From: Lactiplantibacillus pingfangensis
GTDB lineage: Bacteria > Bacillota > Bacilli > Lactobacillales > Lactobacillaceae
Reading direction: 5' to 3'
Length of the DNA: 64,000 bases
Assembly (NCBI RefSeq): GCF_005404945.1
Contig: NZ_BJDG01000003.1
Coordinates: 1-64,000 of the forward strand
Shown here: positions 53,207 to 63,862 of the stretch, piece after piece
Layout of the letters: each line of letters begins with the position of its first letter
How positions within the stretch are numbered: position 1 is the first letter of the stretch
Notes under the pieces: model-generated
The model's input: the letters and a program-made list of their open reading frames with translations, nothing else
The model's database searches: none
Told to the model about the DNA's origin: nothing
Program-made: the position numbers and the translations under genes

Positions 53207-53369
53207 GCTTGGTATTTAGAAGGGGAGTACTGTACCCCCCAGCATCAAGTAGTCGTAGTTAGCTTTGATGTGAAAGGTTGCGACACGCCCGGCCACATTG
53301 TCATGGGGCGCGGCGGTAATTTTCACGGAGCTAGTCTTATTTTCAAAATAGACGAAGGAGGTCACAACA
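53207..53369 (+). promoter_or_regulatory. S10 operon leader
   Basis: Hairpins are visible: ggggagtac / gtacccccc near 53222-53240, gcatcaa / tttgatg near 53243-53272, and cgccc / gggcg near 53286-53311. This is the position of the ribosomal-protein-regulated S10 leader in other bacteria. The regulator (L4 or another) cannot be told. An open frame running through it into rpsJ out of phase is not a gene. Confidence 0.45.
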
Positions 53370-53678
53370 ATGGCAAAGCAAAAAATTCGTATCCGTTTAA
53401 AGGCATACGAACACCGTATTCTTGATCAGTCCGCTGACAAGATTGTTGAAACGGCAAAGAGAACTGGTGCTACTATTTCTGGTCCAATTCCATTGCCCAC
53501 TGATCGGACAATCTACACGGTTCTCCGTTCACCACATAAGTTCAAGAAGTCTCGTGAACAATTCGAGATGCGGACTCACAAGCGTTTAATCGATATCGTT
53601 AACCCAACGCCTAAGACAGTCGACTCATTAATGAAGTTAGACTTGCCTAGCGGTGTAGATATTGAAATCAAGCTTTAA
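53370..53678 (+). CDS. rpsJ: Ribosomal protein uS10
   Basis: 102 residues, full length ([22 protein letters not shown] to the DIEIKL end). A 30S head protein that in other bacteria also acts as transcription antitermination factor NusE. GGAGG precedes the ATG. First gene of the S10-spc operon. Confidence 0.97.
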   Translation: MAKQKIRIRLKAYEHRILDQSADKIVETAKRTGATISGPIPLPTDRTIYTVLRSPHKFKKSREQFEMRTHKRLIDIVNPTPKTVDSLMKLDLPSGVDIEIKL

Positions 53679-53715
53679 TTTTTCAAACTAAAATCAATTA
53701 ATTGGAGGTGTACTC

Positions 53716-54345
53716 ATGACCACTAAAGGAATCTTAGGGAAAAAGGTAGGAATGACGCAAGTCTTCACCGAAGCCGGCGAATTAATCCCAGTTACAGTTA
53801 TTGCAACTGAACCTAACGTTGTGTTACAAGTTAAAACCATCGAAAACGACGGTTACGAAGCAATTCAATTAGGTATCGACGACAAACGTGAAGTCTTAAG
53901 CAACAAACCTGCTCAAGGTCATGCAGCAAAAGCAAAAACGGCTCCTAAGCGCTTCATTCGTGAAATTCGTAATGTTGAGCTTGGAGATTACACAGTAGGT
54001 GACGAAGTCAAGGCTGATATTTTCGCAGCCGGTGACGCTGTCGACGTTACGGGTATCACTAAAGGTCATGGTTACCAAGGTAATATTCATAAAGACGGAC
54101 AAAGTCGTGGACCAATGGCCCATGGGTCTCGTTACCATCGTCGTCCTGGTTCATTAGGTGCTATTATTAACCGTGTCTTCAAAGGTAAGAAATTACCAGG
54201 CCGGATGGGTAATCATCAACGGACGATGCAAAACTTAACGGTGGTTCGTGCCGACGTTGAAAACAACGTTTTATTAATTAAGGGTAATGTCCCTGGCGCA
54301 AACAAATCATTCGTTACAATTAAAACATCTGTAAAGAGTAAATAA
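53716..54345 (+). CDS. rplC: Ribosomal protein uL3
   Basis: 209 residues. Starts [17 protein letters not shown]; the conserved loop that reaches the peptidyl transferase centre ([33 protein letters not shown]) is intact. It is one of the first proteins to assemble on 23S rRNA. GGAGGTG precedes the ATG. Confidence 0.97.
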   Translation: MTTKGILGKKVGMTQVFTEAGELIPVTVIATEPNVVLQVKTIENDGYEAIQLGIDDKREVLSNKPAQGHAAKAKTAPKRFIREIRNVELGDYTVGDEVKADIFAAGDAVDVTGITKGHGYQGNIHKDGQSRGPMAHGSRYHRRPGSLGAIINRVFKGKKLPGRMGNHQRTMQNLTVVRADVENNVLLIKGNVPGANKSFVTIKTSVKSK

Positions 54346-54363
54346 GGAAGGAGGACATAATAC

Positions 54364-54987
54364 ATGACTAGCGTAGCATTATACAAACAAGACGGTACGC
54401 AAAATGGTGACGTTACTTTAAACGACGCAGTGTTCGGTGTTGAACCTAACGAAAACGTGGTTTTTGATGCCATCTTGATGCAACGTGCATCATTGCGTCA
54501 AGGGACTCATGCTGTTAAGAACCGTAGTGCTCGTCGCGGTGGTGGTCGTAAACCATGGCGTCAAAAGGGTACTGGTCGGGCTCGTCAAGGTTCTATCCGT
54601 TCGCCACAATGGCGTAAAGGTGGGATTGTCTTCGGACCTACACCACGTTCATACAGTTACAAATTACCTAAGAAGGTAATGCGCTTAGCTTTGAAGTCTG
54701 TCCTTTCTCAAAAGGTCTTAGACAACAGCTTAGTTGCAGTTGAAGGTTTAGCTTTCGACGCACCAAAGACTAAGGAATTTGCTAACGTATTAAACAACCT
54801 CAAAGTCGACACCAAGACACTTGTTTTGGTTGAAGAGGACAATGAAAAGGCTGCTTTGGCAGGTCGTAACTTACCAAATGTTAAGATCCTAAAAGCCAAA
54901 GGTGTTAACGTACTTGATGTCGCTAATAGTGACAAATTAGTCGTTACCCAAAAAGCCCTCGATCAATTAGGGGAGGCGCTCGCATAA
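54364..54987 (+). CDS. rplD: Ribosomal protein uL4
   Basis: 207 residues. The extended loop lining the exit tunnel ([25 protein letters not shown]) carries the residues linked to macrolide resistance and is of wild-type form. L4 can also autoregulate the S10 operon. Its stop overlaps the rplW start (TAATG). Confidence 0.97.
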   Translation: MTSVALYKQDGTQNGDVTLNDAVFGVEPNENVVFDAILMQRASLRQGTHAVKNRSARRGGGRKPWRQKGTGRARQGSIRSPQWRKGGIVFGPTPRSYSYKLPKKVMRLALKSVLSQKVLDNSLVAVEGLAFDAPKTKEFANVLNNLKVDTKTLVLVEEDNEKAALAGRNLPNVKILKAKGVNVLDVANSDKLVVTQKALDQLGEALA

Positions 54988-55280
54988 TGGAAGCACGCGA
55001 TGTAATTTTACGCCCTGTCGTTACTGAATCATCAATGGCTGGCTTGGATGACAAGCGCTATACTTTTGATGTCAACGTACAGGCTACTAAAACGCAAGTT
55101 AAAAAGGCAATCGAAGAAATCTTCGATGTCAAAGTTGTAAAAGTTAACGTCATGAACGTTAAAGGGAAGTTTAAGCGTCAAGGTCGTTACGCCGGCTATA
55201 CTAAGAAGCGTCGTAAGGCTATTGTTACCTTAACTCCTGATTCAAACGAAATTAAGTTGTTCAACGACGCTCAACAATAA
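54987..55280 (+). CDS. rplW: Ribosomal protein uL23
   Basis: 97 residues. Starts [17 protein letters not shown]. It sits at the tunnel exit, where trigger factor and the signal recognition particle dock. The start shares one base with the rplD stop, so the two are translationally coupled; the upstream site is GGGGAGG inside rplD. Confidence 0.97.
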   Translation: MEARDVILRPVVTESSMAGLDDKRYTFDVNVQATKTQVKKAIEEIFDVKVVKVNVMNVKGKFKRQGRYAGYTKKRRKAIVTLTPDSNEIKLFNDAQQ

Positions 55281-55303
55281 ATCTAATTTAGGAGGTTACT
55301 CTA

Positions 55304-56143
55304 GTGGGTATTAGAAAGTATAAACCAACCACTAACGGCCGTCGTAATATGACTGGTTCTGATTTTGCTGAAATCACTAAAACAAAACCAGAAAAGTCAT
55401 TATTAGACTCACAAAGCCATACAGCTGGTCGTAACAGTTATGGTCACATCACTGTTCGTCATCGTGGTGGCGGTCATAAACAACAATACCGTTTAGTTGA
55501 CTTCAAACGTATCAAAGATGAAGTTCCTGCAACGGTTAAAGCAATCGAATATGATCCTAACCGGACTGCTAACATTGCCTTATTGGTATATGCTGACGGT
55601 GTGAAATCATATATCTTAGCACCAAAGGGTTTGGAAGTTGGGATGCAAGTTCAATCTGGTGTCGAAGCTGATATCAAGGTTGGTAACGCATTACCATTAA
55701 ACAATATCCCAGTTGGTACGATTGTGCATAACATTGAATTGAAGCCTGGTAAGGGTGGGCAATTAGCTCGTTCAGCTGGTGCTTCCGCGCAATTACTTGG
55801 TAAGGAAGGCAAATATGCAATTGTACGTTTGTCATCTGGTGAAGTTCGTTTAGTTCTATTAACTGCCCGTGCCACTGTTGGTACTGTTGGTAATGAACAA
55901 CACGAATTGATCAACTCAGGTAAGGCCGGTCGTACGCGTTGGCAAGGTAAACGTCCAACGGTTCGTGGTTCTGTTATGAACCCTAACGATCACCCTCATG
56001 GTGGTGGTGAAGGTAAAGCACCAATCGGTCATCCATCTCCTATGTCACCATGGGGTAAGAAGACTCTTGGTAAGAAGACTCGGAACAAGAAGGCTCGTTC
56101 AAACAAGCTTATCGTTCGTGGTCGTCGTCCAGGCAAACACTAA
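55304..56143 (+). CDS. rplB: Ribosomal protein uL2
   Basis: 279 residues, full length. The conserved region near the peptidyl transferase centre ([29 protein letters not shown]) with its invariant His is present. Initiation is at GTG (55304) after GGAGG. Confidence 0.97.
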   Translation: MGIRKYKPTTNGRRNMTGSDFAEITKTKPEKSLLDSQSHTAGRNSYGHITVRHRGGGHKQQYRLVDFKRIKDEVPATVKAIEYDPNRTANIALLVYADGVKSYILAPKGLEVGMQVQSGVEADIKVGNALPLNNIPVGTIVHNIELKPGKGGQLARSAGASAQLLGKEGKYAIVRLSSGEVRLVLLTARATVGTVGNEQHELINSGKAGRTRWQGKRPTVRGSVMNPNDHPHGGGEGKAPIGHPSPMSPWGKKTLGKKTRNKKARSNKLIVRGRRPGKH

Positions 56144-56182
56144 AATTTGAAATTACTGTAGTTCTCGAGAGGAGGTCACACG

Positions 56183-56458
56183 ATGGGTCGAAGTTTAAAG
56201 AAGGGACCTTTCGCAGATTCGCATTTATTGAAAAAAGTGGATGCACAATCTGATTCTGACAAGAAATCTGTCATCAAGACGTGGTCACGTCGTTCAACAA
56301 TTTTCCCAAGTTTTATTGGGTTAACAATCGCAGTTTATGATGGTCGCAAACATGTCCCTGTTTATATCCAAGACGATATGGTTGGTCATAAGTTAGGTGA
56401 ATTTGTACCTACACGGACTTTCCATGGTCATGGTACAGACGATAAGACAACGAAGTAA
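56183..56458 (+). CDS. rpsS: Ribosomal protein uS19
   Basis: 91 residues, starts [19 protein letters not shown]. It is a 30S head protein that pairs with uS13 near the A-site finger. GAGGAGG precedes the ATG. The end ([10 protein letters not shown]) is the normal variable tail. Confidence 0.97.
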   Translation: MGRSLKKGPFADSHLLKKVDAQSDSDKKSVIKTWSRRSTIFPSFIGLTIAVYDGRKHVPVYIQDDMVGHKLGEFVPTRTFHGHGTDDKTTK

Positions 56459-56478
56459 TAGTTAGGAGGATATAAAGA

Positions 56479-56826
56479 ATGGCTGAACAAGTAACATCTG
56501 CACATGCAACTGCAAAAACTGTTCGTATCGCCGCTCGTAAGGTCCGCCTAGTTGTCGATCTTATCAGAGGTAAAAGCGTTGCTGAAGCATTAGCAATCTT
56601 GAAGTTTACGCCACGCGGTGGCTCGCCAGTAGTTGAAAAAGTACTATTGTCTGCCGTCGCTAACGCTGAAAATAACTTTGACTTAGATCGTGAAGATTTG
56701 GTCGTAAGTGAAGCCTTCGTCAATGAAGGACCAACCTTAAAACGGTTCCGTCCTCGTGCCAAAGGTTCTGCTTCACCAATCAACAAGCGGACAAGCCACA
56801 TTACGATCACAGTTACTGAAAAATAG
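56479..56826 (+). CDS. rplV: Ribosomal protein uL22
   Basis: 115 residues. The long beta hairpin reaching into the exit tunnel ([26 protein letters not shown]) is intact, with no insertion of the kind that gives macrolide resistance. AGGAGG precedes the ATG. Confidence 0.97.
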   Translation: MAEQVTSAHATAKTVRIAARKVRLVVDLIRGKSVAEALAILKFTPRGGSPVVEKVLLSAVANAENNFDLDREDLVVSEAFVNEGPTLKRFRPRAKGSASPINKRTSHITITVTEK

Positions 56827-56838
56827 GAGGGATAACGC

Positions 56839-57495
56839 GTGGGTCAAAAAGTAAATCCAACCGGATTACGTGTCGGAATCATTCGCGACTGGGAAGCAAA
56901 ATGGTATGCTGAAAAAGATTTTGCAACTTACTTAAACGAAGATTTACGTATCCGTAAGTATATTGAAAAACGACTTGCCGACGCTTCCGTCTCCACCGTT
57001 GAAATCGAACGCGCTGCAAATCGCGTGAACATTTCAATCCATACCGCAAAACCAGGGATGGTTATTGGTAAGGGTGGTTCTGAAGTTGAAGCACTTCGTA
57101 AAGAATTAAATGAATTAACTGGTAAACGTGTACACATCAACATTATCGAAATCAAGAAACCTGATTTGGATGCCAAATTAGTTGGTGAAAGTATTGCACG
57201 TCAATTGGAAGGCCGTGTTGCTTTCCGTCGTGCCATGCGTGGTGCTATGCAACGTACTATGCGTTCTGGCGCCAAAGGGATCAAGACTCAAGTTGCTGGT
57301 CGTTTGAATGGTGCCGACATGTCACGTGTCGAAACTTACTCAGACGGTACGGTTCCATTGCATACGCTTCGTGCGGACATTGACTACTCATGGGTAGAAG
57401 CAATGACAACCTATGGTAAACTTGGTGTTAAGACCTGGATCTACCGTGGCGAAATTTTGCCAGAAAAGAAATCTGCAGATAAAGGAGGAAAATAA
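56839..57495 (+). CDS. rpsC: Ribosomal protein uS3
   Basis: 218 residues with a type II KH domain ([19 protein letters not shown]) and a C-terminal domain at the mRNA entry channel ([25 protein letters not shown]). GTG start at 56839 after AGGAGG. It ends two bases before rplP. Confidence 0.97.
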   Translation: MGQKVNPTGLRVGIIRDWEAKWYAEKDFATYLNEDLRIRKYIEKRLADASVSTVEIERAANRVNISIHTAKPGMVIGKGGSEVEALRKELNELTGKRVHINIIEIKKPDLDAKLVGESIARQLEGRVAFRRAMRGAMQRTMRSGAKGIKTQVAGRLNGADMSRVETYSDGTVPLHTLRADIDYSWVEAMTTYGKLGVKTWIYRGEILPEKKSADKGGK

Positions 57496-57497
57496 AC

Positions 57498-57932
57498 ATG
57501 CTAGTACCTAAACGGGTTAAATTCCGTCGTGTTCACCGTGGTAAGATGCGCGGTGAAGCAAAAGGCGGTAAATCAGTTGCTTTTGGTGAATATGGTTTAC
57601 AAACACTAGAATCACACTGGATTAGTAACCGACAGATCGAAGCTGCTCGTGTTGCTATGAACCGTTACATGAAGCGTGGCGGTAAAGTATGGATTAAGAT
57701 TTTCCCTCACAAGTCCTACACTGAAAAAGGTGTCGGCGTGCGGATGGGTAATGGGAAAGGTACTCCTGCAGGTTGGGTTGCCCCAGTAAAACGTAACAAG
57801 GTTATGTTTGAAGTCGGTGGCGTATCTGAAGAAGTTGCTCGCGAAGCTTTACGCTTAGCTGGCACCAAGTTACCTGTGAAAACCAAGATTATTAAGCGCG
57901 AGGAAGTAGGTGGCGAATCAGATGAAGGCTAA
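57498..57932 (+). CDS. rplP: Ribosomal protein uL16
   Basis: 144 residues, starts [19 protein letters not shown]. It helps position A-site tRNA on the 50S subunit. The site GGAGG lies within the end of rpsC. Its last codons overlap the rpmC start by 11 bases. Confidence 0.97.
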
Positions 57933-58116
57933 GGAAATTAAAGCATTGTCCACTACTGAAATGCTCGAAAAAGAAAAGTCTTATAAAGACGAACTCTTCA
58001 ACTTGCGTTTTCAATTGGCCACTGGTCAGCTTGAAAATACCGCTCGTTTAAAGCAAGTTCGTAAGAATATCGCACGTATTAAAACTGCGTTGCGTGAACA
58101 AGAATTAAACAAGTAG
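57922..58116 (+). CDS. rpmC: Ribosomal protein uL29
   Basis: 64 residues ([14 protein letters not shown]...ALREQELNK), the helical hairpin protein near the tunnel exit. The ATG at 57922 lies nine bases after AGGTGG, inside the end of rplP; an upstream GTG at 57910 would lie before that site and is not supported. Confidence 0.95.
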
Positions 58117-58140
58117 CCTATAAAAGGAGGCAATCAACGA

Positions 58141-58410
58141 ATGAGTGAAGATACTCGTAATAGCCGCAAGGTTATCCAAGGACGCGTTGTTTCAGATAAG
58201 ATGGATAAAACCATCGTTGTTGTCCGTGAAACATACAAGAATCATCCTGTATACGGCAAACGTGTTCGTTATTCCAAGAAATACAAAGCTCATGATGAAA
58301 ATAATGAAGCTCATGTTGGCGATATCGTCCGGATCATGGAAACTCGTCCTCTATCAGCTACAAAGCGTTTCCGCTTACTTGACGTCGTTCAAAAAGCTGT
58401 TATTATCTAG
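58141..58410 (+). CDS. rpsQ: Ribosomal protein uS17
   Basis: 89 residues with the conserved OB-fold ([14 protein letters not shown]...[12 protein letters not shown]). It is a primary 16S rRNA-binding protein. AGGAGG precedes the ATG. A fully overlapping frame four bases later is spurious. Confidence 0.97.
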   Translation: MSEDTRNSRKVIQGRVVSDKMDKTIVVVRETYKNHPVYGKRVRYSKKYKAHDENNEAHVGDIVRIMETRPLSATKRFRLLDVVQKAVII

Positions 58411-58452
58411 TTTATTAGCTGAAGAAAATTAAATGAAGGGAGGACACTTACT

Positions 58453-58821
58453 GTGATCCAACAAGAAAGTCGTTTAAAAGTTGCTGATAACTCCGGTGCC
58501 CGTGAAATCCTGACTATCAAGGTTTTAGGTGGCTCAGGTCGTAAGACTGCTAACATCGGTGATATTATTGTCGCTACGGTCAAACAAGCAACACCCGGTG
58601 GTGTTGTCAAAGCTCATGATGTTGTTAAGGCGGTAATCGTTCGGACTAAGTCTGGCGTACATCGTACTGACGGTTCATACATCAAGTTTGATGAAAATGC
58701 TGCAGTTATTATTCGCGATGACAAGACACCACAAGGTACTCGTATCTTCGGACCTGTCGCTCGTGAATTACGTGATAAAGACTTCATGCGCATTGTTTCT
58801 TTAGCGCCAGAAGTACTGTAA
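58453..58821 (+). CDS. rplN: Ribosomal protein uL14
   Basis: 122 residues. GTG start ([29 protein letters not shown]). It contacts the small subunit and is the docking site of silencing factor RsfS. GGGAGG lies upstream. Confidence 0.97.
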   Translation: MIQQESRLKVADNSGAREILTIKVLGGSGRKTANIGDIIVATVKQATPGGVVKAHDVVKAVIVRTKSGVHRTDGSYIKFDENAAVIIRDDKTPQGTRIFGPVARELRDKDFMRIVSLAPEVL

Positions 58822-58854
58822 TCACACACCGTAAATAAGGAGGTGCGCAACCTA

Positions 58855-59166
58855 ATGTTGATTAAAACAGGTGATAAAGTTCGTGTCATCAGTGGCAAGG
58901 ATCGTGGCCAAGAAGGTACTGTTAAGTCAGTAATCAAGTCCAAGAACCGTGTCGTTGTTGAAGGTGTTAACATGATTAAGAAACACCAAAAACCAACGAA
59001 CGTTAACCCACAAGGCGGTATCGTTGATGTCGAAGCAGCTTTAGATGCTTCTAACGTTATGGTCCTTGACCCATCTACTAACGAACCTACTCGTTTGGGT
59101 GTTCGTCGTGAAGACGGGAAGCGTGTCCGCTACGCTAAAAAGAGCGGCAAAGATTTAGAAAACTAA
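58855..59166 (+). CDS. rplX: Ribosomal protein uL24
   Basis: 103 residues with the KOW motif ([21 protein letters not shown]). It starts early 50S assembly. The ATG at 58855 follows AAGGAGGTG by nine bases; the GTG at 58843 is part of that site. Confidence 0.95.
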   Translation: MLIKTGDKVRVISGKDRGQEGTVKSVIKSKNRVVVEGVNMIKKHQKPTNVNPQGGIVDVEAALDASNVMVLDPSTNEPTRLGVRREDGKRVRYAKKSGKDLEN

Positions 59167-59196
59167 AACACTGACTGAAAGGAGGAAGCAAGTTTC

Positions 59197-59739
59197 ATGG
59201 AAAACCGTTTAAAAGCTCAATATGAAAAAGAAATCGTGCCAGCATTAGTTGACAAGTTCAACTACACTTCAGTAATGCAAGTGCCTAAGATGGCAAAGAT
59301 TGTTTTGAACATGGGTGTTGGTGATGCAGTTACCAATGCTAAGAACTTAGACGAAGCAGTTGAAGAATTGACTTTGATCTCCGGCCAAAAACCTTTGGTT
59401 ACACGAGCAAAGAAATCTATCGCTGGTTTCCGTCTTCGTGAAGGTATGCCAATCGGTGCCAAAGTTGACTTACGTGGCGAACGTATGTATGACTTCTTGG
59501 ACAAGTTGATCAATGTTTCATTACCACGTGTTCGTGACTTCCATGGTGTTAGCACGCGTTCATTTGATGGTCGCGGTAACTACACATTGGGTGTCCGTGA
59601 ACAATTGATCTTCCCAGAAATCAACTATGATAATGTTAACCGTGTTCGCGGTTTAGACATTGTAATCGTCACAACAGCTGATAGTGATGAAGAATCACGT
59701 GAGTTGTTAACTCAATTTGGCATGCCATTTGCTAAATAA
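59197..59739 (+). CDS. rplE: Ribosomal protein uL5
   Basis: 180 residues, full length ([21 protein letters not shown] to TQFGMPFAK). It binds 5S rRNA and contacts P-site tRNA. AAGGAGG precedes the ATG. Confidence 0.97.
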   Translation: MENRLKAQYEKEIVPALVDKFNYTSVMQVPKMAKIVLNMGVGDAVTNAKNLDEAVEELTLISGQKPLVTRAKKSIAGFRLREGMPIGAKVDLRGERMYDFLDKLINVSLPRVRDFHGVSTRSFDGRGNYTLGVREQLIFPEINYDNVNRVRGLDIVIVTTADSDEESRELLTQFGMPFAK

Positions 59740-59759
59740 TCGAAGGGAGTTTATCTAAG

Positions 59760-59945
59760 TTGGCTAAAAAATCACAAATTGTTAGACAACAACGCGGTGC
59801 GAAGTTTGCAGTTCAAAACTACACACGTTGCGAACGTTGCGGTCGTCCACATTCAGTTTACCGTAAATTCCACTTGTGCCGTATCTGCCTCCGCGAATTG
59901 GCCCACAAAGGTCAAATTCCTGGCATGAAAAAGGCTAGCTGGTAA
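59760..59945 (+). CDS. rpsN: Ribosomal protein uS14, zinc-binding type Z
   Basis: 61 residues, the short zinc-ribbon form with [23 protein letters not shown] (two CxxC pairs). TTG start at 59760, with GGGAG upstream. Many Firmicutes also have a long zinc-free paralogue elsewhere for zinc starvation; that cannot be judged from this window. It is also named rpsZ in some genomes. Confidence 0.95.
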   Translation: MAKKSQIVRQQRGAKFAVQNYTRCERCGRPHSVYRKFHLCRICLRELAHKGQIPGMKKASW

Positions 59946-59978
59946 AAACAAACCCAAGTTAAAGGAGGTTAAACTTTC

Positions 59979-60374
59979 ATGATGACTGATCCAATCGCAG
60001 ATTTCTTGACTCGTATCCGTAACGCTAACATGGTACGCCACGACTCATTAGAAGTTCCTGCATCAAAAATCAAACGCAACATTGCCGAAATTTTAAAGAA
60101 TGAAGGTTTTGTTCGCGACGTTGAATATATCGATGATGACAAACAGGGCATCATCCGTGTCTTCTTGAAGTATGGTAAAGACAAGGAACGGGTTATCTCT
60201 GGTTTGAAGCGTATTTCAAAGCCAGGTTTACGTTCATATGTTAAAGCTGATGCTGTTCCTAAGGTTTTAAACGGTTTAGGGATTGCTATCATCTCAACTT
60301 CAGAAGGTGTAATTACTGATAAAGAAGCTCGTGCCAAGAAGCTTGGCGGCGAAGTTTTAGCTTACGTTTGGTAA
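59979..60374 (+). CDS. rpsH: Ribosomal protein uS8
   Basis: 131 residues ([18 protein letters not shown] to GGEVLAYVW). It is a central 30S assembly protein and, in other bacteria, a translational repressor of the spc operon. Two ATGs are adjacent; the first has the better distance to AGGAGG. Confidence 0.97.
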   Translation: MMTDPIADFLTRIRNANMVRHDSLEVPASKIKRNIAEILKNEGFVRDVEYIDDDKQGIIRVFLKYGKDKERVISGLKRISKPGLRSYVKADAVPKVLNGLGIAIISTSEGVITDKEARAKKLGGEVLAYVW

Positions 60375-60403
60375 TAATTAATTAAGACGGGAGGTGCAAT
60401 TAA

Positions 60404-60940
60404 GTGAGTCGTATTGGTTATAAAACAATTAATATCCCTGCTGGGGTAGAAGTATCACAAGATGGCGAAGTTGTGACTGTCAAGGGTCCTAAGGGAACTT
60501 TAACTCGTAACATTGCTAGTGATATTACAATGACAGTTGAAGGCAGCGAAGTTAACTTCACTCGCCCAACTGATGACTTTAAGATGAAGGCATTACACGG
60601 TACTACCCGTGCTAATGTTAACAACATGGTTGAAGGGGTCACTAATGGCTTTACTAAGAATCTTCAATTGGTCGGTGTTGGTTACCGTGCCCAATTACAA
60701 GGTAAGAAATTAGTATTAAGCGTTGGTTATTCTCATCCTGTTGAATTCGAAACGCCAGAAAACTTAACAGTTGAAGTTCCTGACAACACTCATATCAATA
60801 TCTCTGGTATTGGTAAGCAAGCTGTTGGTGACTTTGCTGCCGAAGTACGGGCCATTCGTTCACCTGAACCTTACAAGGGTAAAGGGATTCGTTACGTCGA
60901 TGAATATGTTCGTCGTAAGGAAGGTAAAACTGGTAAATAA
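60404..60940 (+). CDS. rplF: Ribosomal protein uL6
   Basis: 178 residues. GTG start ([17 protein letters not shown]) after GGGAGGTG. It contains two homologous domains and the conserved C-terminal [27 protein letters not shown]. It sits near the GTPase-associated centre of the 50S. Confidence 0.97.
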   Translation: MSRIGYKTINIPAGVEVSQDGEVVTVKGPKGTLTRNIASDITMTVEGSEVNFTRPTDDFKMKALHGTTRANVNNMVEGVTNGFTKNLQLVGVGYRAQLQGKKLVLSVGYSHPVEFETPENLTVEVPDNTHINISGIGKQAVGDFAAEVRAIRSPEPYKGKGIRYVDEYVRRKEGKTGK

Positions 60941-60983
60941 AGCAGCTTAGTGCTGTCCATAACTATAATAAGAGGTGACTATT

Positions 60984-61340
60984 GTGATTTCAAAACCAGA
61001 TAAAAATAAGACACGTCAACGTCGTCACGCACGTGTCCGTGGTAAGATTTCTGGTACTGCTGAGCGCCCACGCTTAAATGTTTATCGTTCCAACAAAAAC
61101 ATCTACGCTCAAATTATTGATGATGTAGAGGGTGTAACGCTCGCAAGTGCCTCAACGTTAGATAGCGAAGTAACTGGTAACAACAAGTCTGAAAAGGCTG
61201 CTTCTGTTGGTGCTGTAGTTGCAAAACGTGCTGCTGAAAAGAAGATTGCTGATGTAGTCTTTGATCGTGGCGGTTACTTATATCACGGCCGGGTTCAAGC
61301 TTTAGCTGAAGCTGCTCGTGAAAACGGACTTAAATTCTAA
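60984..61340 (+). CDS. rplR: Ribosomal protein uL18
   Basis: 118 residues ([21 protein letters not shown]...[13 protein letters not shown]). It binds 5S rRNA. The GTG at 60984 lies eight bases after AGAGGTG; the GTG at 60975 is part of that site, so I place the start at 60984. Confidence 0.93.
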   Translation: MISKPDKNKTRQRRHARVRGKISGTAERPRLNVYRSNKNIYAQIIDDVEGVTLASASTLDSEVTGNNKSEKAASVGAVVAKRAAEKKIADVVFDRGGYLYHGRVQALAEAARENGLKF

Positions 61341-61360
61341 TAAAGGAGGAATAATACCAC

Positions 61361-61861
61361 ATGACTTTCATTGATCCATCAAAATTAGATCTTGACGATA
61401 ACGTTGTTGCCATTAACCGGATTACTAAAGTTGTCAAAGGTGGTCGTCGTCTTCGTTTTGCCGCATTGGTAATCGTTGGTGACCACAAAGGACACGTTGG
61501 TTTCGGTACTGGTAAGGCTCAAGAAGTTCCAGAAGCAATTCGGAAAGCATCCGAAGCTGCTAAAAAGAACTTGATCACTGTACCAATGGTCGGTACAACC
61601 ATTCCTCATGAAGCTCTCGGTGTTTACGGTGGTGGCCGCATTATGCTTAAGCCTGCCGTTGAAGGTTCTGGTGTCGCTGCTGGTGGCGCCGTTCGTGCCG
61701 TCATGGAATTGGCTGGTATTGATGATGTAACAAGTAAGCGTCTTGGCTCAAACACACCTGTAAACGTTGTTCGTGCAACGTTCGAAGGCTTGAAGAGCTT
61801 ACGAAAAGCAGACCAAATTGCTGCTTTACGTGGCGTTTCAGTTGAACATTTAGCTGAATAG
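61361..61861 (+). CDS. rpsE: Ribosomal protein uS5
   Basis: 166 residues. The double-stranded-RNA-binding-like N-terminal domain ([27 protein letters not shown]) and the C-terminal domain are complete. It takes part in decoding accuracy and mRNA unwinding at the entry channel. The spectinomycin-related loop is of normal form. Confidence 0.97.
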   Translation: MTFIDPSKLDLDDNVVAINRITKVVKGGRRLRFAALVIVGDHKGHVGFGTGKAQEVPEAIRKASEAAKKNLITVPMVGTTIPHEALGVYGGGRIMLKPAVEGSGVAAGGAVRAVMELAGIDDVTSKRLGSNTPVNVVRATFEGLKSLRKADQIAALRGVSVEHLAE

Positions 61862-61875
61862 GGAGGACAAACAAC

Positions 61876-62058
61876 ATGGCTCAATTAAAGATCACTTTAG
61901 TGCGCAGTGCGGCTCATCGTCTTCCTAAGCAACGTAAAATCGTTAAGGAATTAGGTTTAGGCCGAGTTAACAGCTCAGTTGTAAAACCTGATGACGCAGC
62001 AACTCGCGGTCAAATCTTCCTCATTGCTCATTTGATCGATGTTGAAGTAATTAAGTAA
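61876..62058 (+). CDS. rpmD: Ribosomal protein uL30
   Basis: 60 residues ([35 protein letters not shown]). A small 50S protein. GGGAGG precedes the ATG. Confidence 0.97.
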   Translation: MAQLKITLVRSAAHRLPKQRKIVKELGLGRVNSSVVKPDDAATRGQIFLIAHLIDVEVIK

Positions 62059-62089
62059 TTAAATTTCTAAAAGAGGAGGTGCCTACTAA

Positions 62090-62521
62090 ATGAAGTTACA
62101 TGAATTAACACCAAGTGAAGGTTCACGTTTTTCACGCCGTCGTATTGGTCGTGGCGACTCAAGTGGCCAAGGTAAAACTTCTGGTCGTGGTCAAAAAGGT
62201 CAAAAGGCGCGTGGTAAGGTTCGTGTTGGTTTCGAAGGTGGCCAAATGCCATTGTATCGTCGGATTCCAAAACGTGGATTTACTAACATCAACCGTAAAG
62301 AATATGCGGTTGTTAACCTTGATGGCTTAAACCGCTTTGATGATGGTGCCGAAGTAACACCAGAATCATTGAAAGAAGCTGGCTTGGTTAAAAAGAGTGC
62401 TGCTGTTAAGATTCTTGGCAACGGCAAGCTCGACAAAAAGTTAACAGTTAAGGCAAACAAGTTCTCCGAAACTGCCGTTAAGGCAATCGAAGCTGCTGGC
62501 GGTAAAACTGAGGTGATCTAA
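62090..62521 (+). CDS. rplO: Ribosomal protein uL15
   Basis: 143 residues. The basic glycine-rich N-terminal extension ([30 protein letters not shown]) penetrates the 50S core. AGGAGGTG precedes the ATG. Its stop is one base before the secY start, with the secY ribosome-binding site in its last codons. Confidence 0.97.
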   Translation: MKLHELTPSEGSRFSRRRIGRGDSSGQGKTSGRGQKGQKARGKVRVGFEGGQMPLYRRIPKRGFTNINRKEYAVVNLDGLNRFDDGAEVTPESLKEAGLVKKSAAVKILGNGKLDKKLTVKANKFSETAVKAIEAAGGKTEVI

Positions 62522-62522
62522 C

Positions 62523-63818
62523 TTGCTGACTACCATGAAGGACGCTCTGAAAGTTAAGGATATTCGGAATAAGATTCTGTTCACGTTGGGCGTTTTGATT
62601 GTATTTCGTCTTGGCTCTTATATCACAGTCCCAGGAGTTAATGCACAAGCGCTGCAATCCGTTGCATCTTCTGGGCTGATAAGTATGTTGAATACATTCA
62701 GTGGTGGCGGTTTAACTAATTATTCCATCCTTGCTATGGGGGTATCCCCTTACATTACTGCACAAATCATTGTTCAATTGTTACAAATGGACATTGTTCC
62801 GAAGTTTGTTGAATGGGGCAAACAAGGTGAAGTTGGTCGGCGGAAGCTTAATCAAGCAACCCGTTGGCTCACAATCATTTTGGCCTTTGTTCAATCAATT
62901 GGGATTACGGCTGGGTTTAACTCATTAAGTTCGCTTAAGTTGGTTAACAATCCTAGTGTGACAACATATCTAACGATTGGGGTCATCTTAACGGGTGGCG
63001 CCATGTTGACCACATGGATGGGTGATATGATCACTGATCGTGGGATGGGTAATGGTGTTTCAATCATTATCTTTGCCGGGATCATTGCTCGGACACCAAC
63101 CTCGTTGTACCAAATTTACCAAGAACAATTTGTCAATGTTTCAAAGAGTCAATGGTGGCAAAGTGGCTTGTTTGTTGTCGGATTATTATTACTTGTGATT
63201 ATCATCGTGATGTTTGTCACCTGGGTTGAACAAGCTAATGATCGGATTCCAATTCAATACACGCGCCGTGCAGCTGGTGCACCTGATAGTAGTTATCTAC
63301 CATTAAAGGTGAACGTTGCTGGGGTTATTCCTGTTATCTTCGCGAGTTCTTTTATCGCAACACCACAGACGATTTTGCTAGGTTTTCAAGCCGGTCACGG
63401 TGATGAAACTTGGTACACAGTCATGAGTAATATCTTTAATATGCAGTCTACGACCGGAGCAGTACTATATACGGTTCTGATTGTGCTTTTCACTTTCTTC
63501 TATGCGTTTGTTCAGGTCAATCCTGAAAAACTGTCGAAGAATTTACAAAAGCAAGGCAGCTATATTCCAGGCGTCTGGCCTGGTAAAGATACCCAAGACT
63601 GGGTTTCGAAATTGTTAATGCGACTTAGTACGGTTGGTGCCCTCTACCTAGGATTAATTTCCTTGATTCCATTATTGGCCTCAGATATCTTTGGCCTTGA
63701 TGAATCAATTGGGTTAGGTGGGACAAGTTTACTAATCGTTGTTGGGGTTGCGCTTGAAACAATTCGTCAAATTAAAGGATTAATGATGAAGCGAGACTAC
63801 GTCGGTTTTATTCGTTAA
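62523..63818 (+). CDS. secY: Preprotein translocase subunit SecY
   Basis: 431 residues, ten membrane helices, the channel of the Sec translocon. Conserved plug and pore regions (FRLGSYITVPGVN; GISPYITAQII-type GVSPYITAQIIVQLLQMD) and the cytoplasmic loop with RRAAGAPDSSYLPLKVN are present. TTG start at 62523, seven bases after GAGGTG; an ATG at 62535 is an alternative. It is coupled to rplO. Confidence 0.96.
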   Translation: MLTTMKDALKVKDIRNKILFTLGVLIVFRLGSYITVPGVNAQALQSVASSGLISMLNTFSGGGLTNYSILAMGVSPYITAQIIVQLLQMDIVPKFVEWGKQGEVGRRKLNQATRWLTIILAFVQSIGITAGFNSLSSLKLVNNPSVTTYLTIGVILTGGAMLTTWMGDMITDRGMGNGVSIIIFAGIIARTPTSLYQIYQEQFVNVSKSQWWQSGLFVVGLLLLVIIIVMFVTWVEQANDRIPIQYTRRAAGAPDSSYLPLKVNVAGVIPVIFASSFIATPQTILLGFQAGHGDETWYTVMSNIFNMQSTTGAVLYTVLIVLFTFFYAFVQVNPEKLSKNLQKQGSYIPGVWPGKDTQDWVSKLLMRLSTVGALYLGLISLIPLLASDIFGLDESIGLGGTSLLIVVGVALETIRQIKGLMMKRDYVGFIR

Positions 63819-63862
63819 TCAGCGGGTGTGTTGGGGAGACTCAGCACATTTGTGCATTATAG

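Larger units (their letters stand above)
51991..53369. other. 1.4-kb gene-free region between fusA and rpsJ
   Basis: It contains the fusA terminator, R3 copy 2 near its centre, and the S10 operon promoter and leader at the right end. The segments 52040-52620 and 52850-53160 contain no supported gene, known RNA or strong hairpin. Frames here are short and broken and look non-coding. Confidence 0.6.

Noticed and set aside
53159-53425. 88-residue open frame overlapping the rpsJ start
   Set aside because: It begins inside the probable S10 promoter region and enters rpsJ out of frame; leader hairpins explain the conservation.
58145-58432. 95-residue frame overlapping rpsQ
   Set aside because: Out-of-frame shadow of rpsQ starting four bases later without its own ribosome-binding site.
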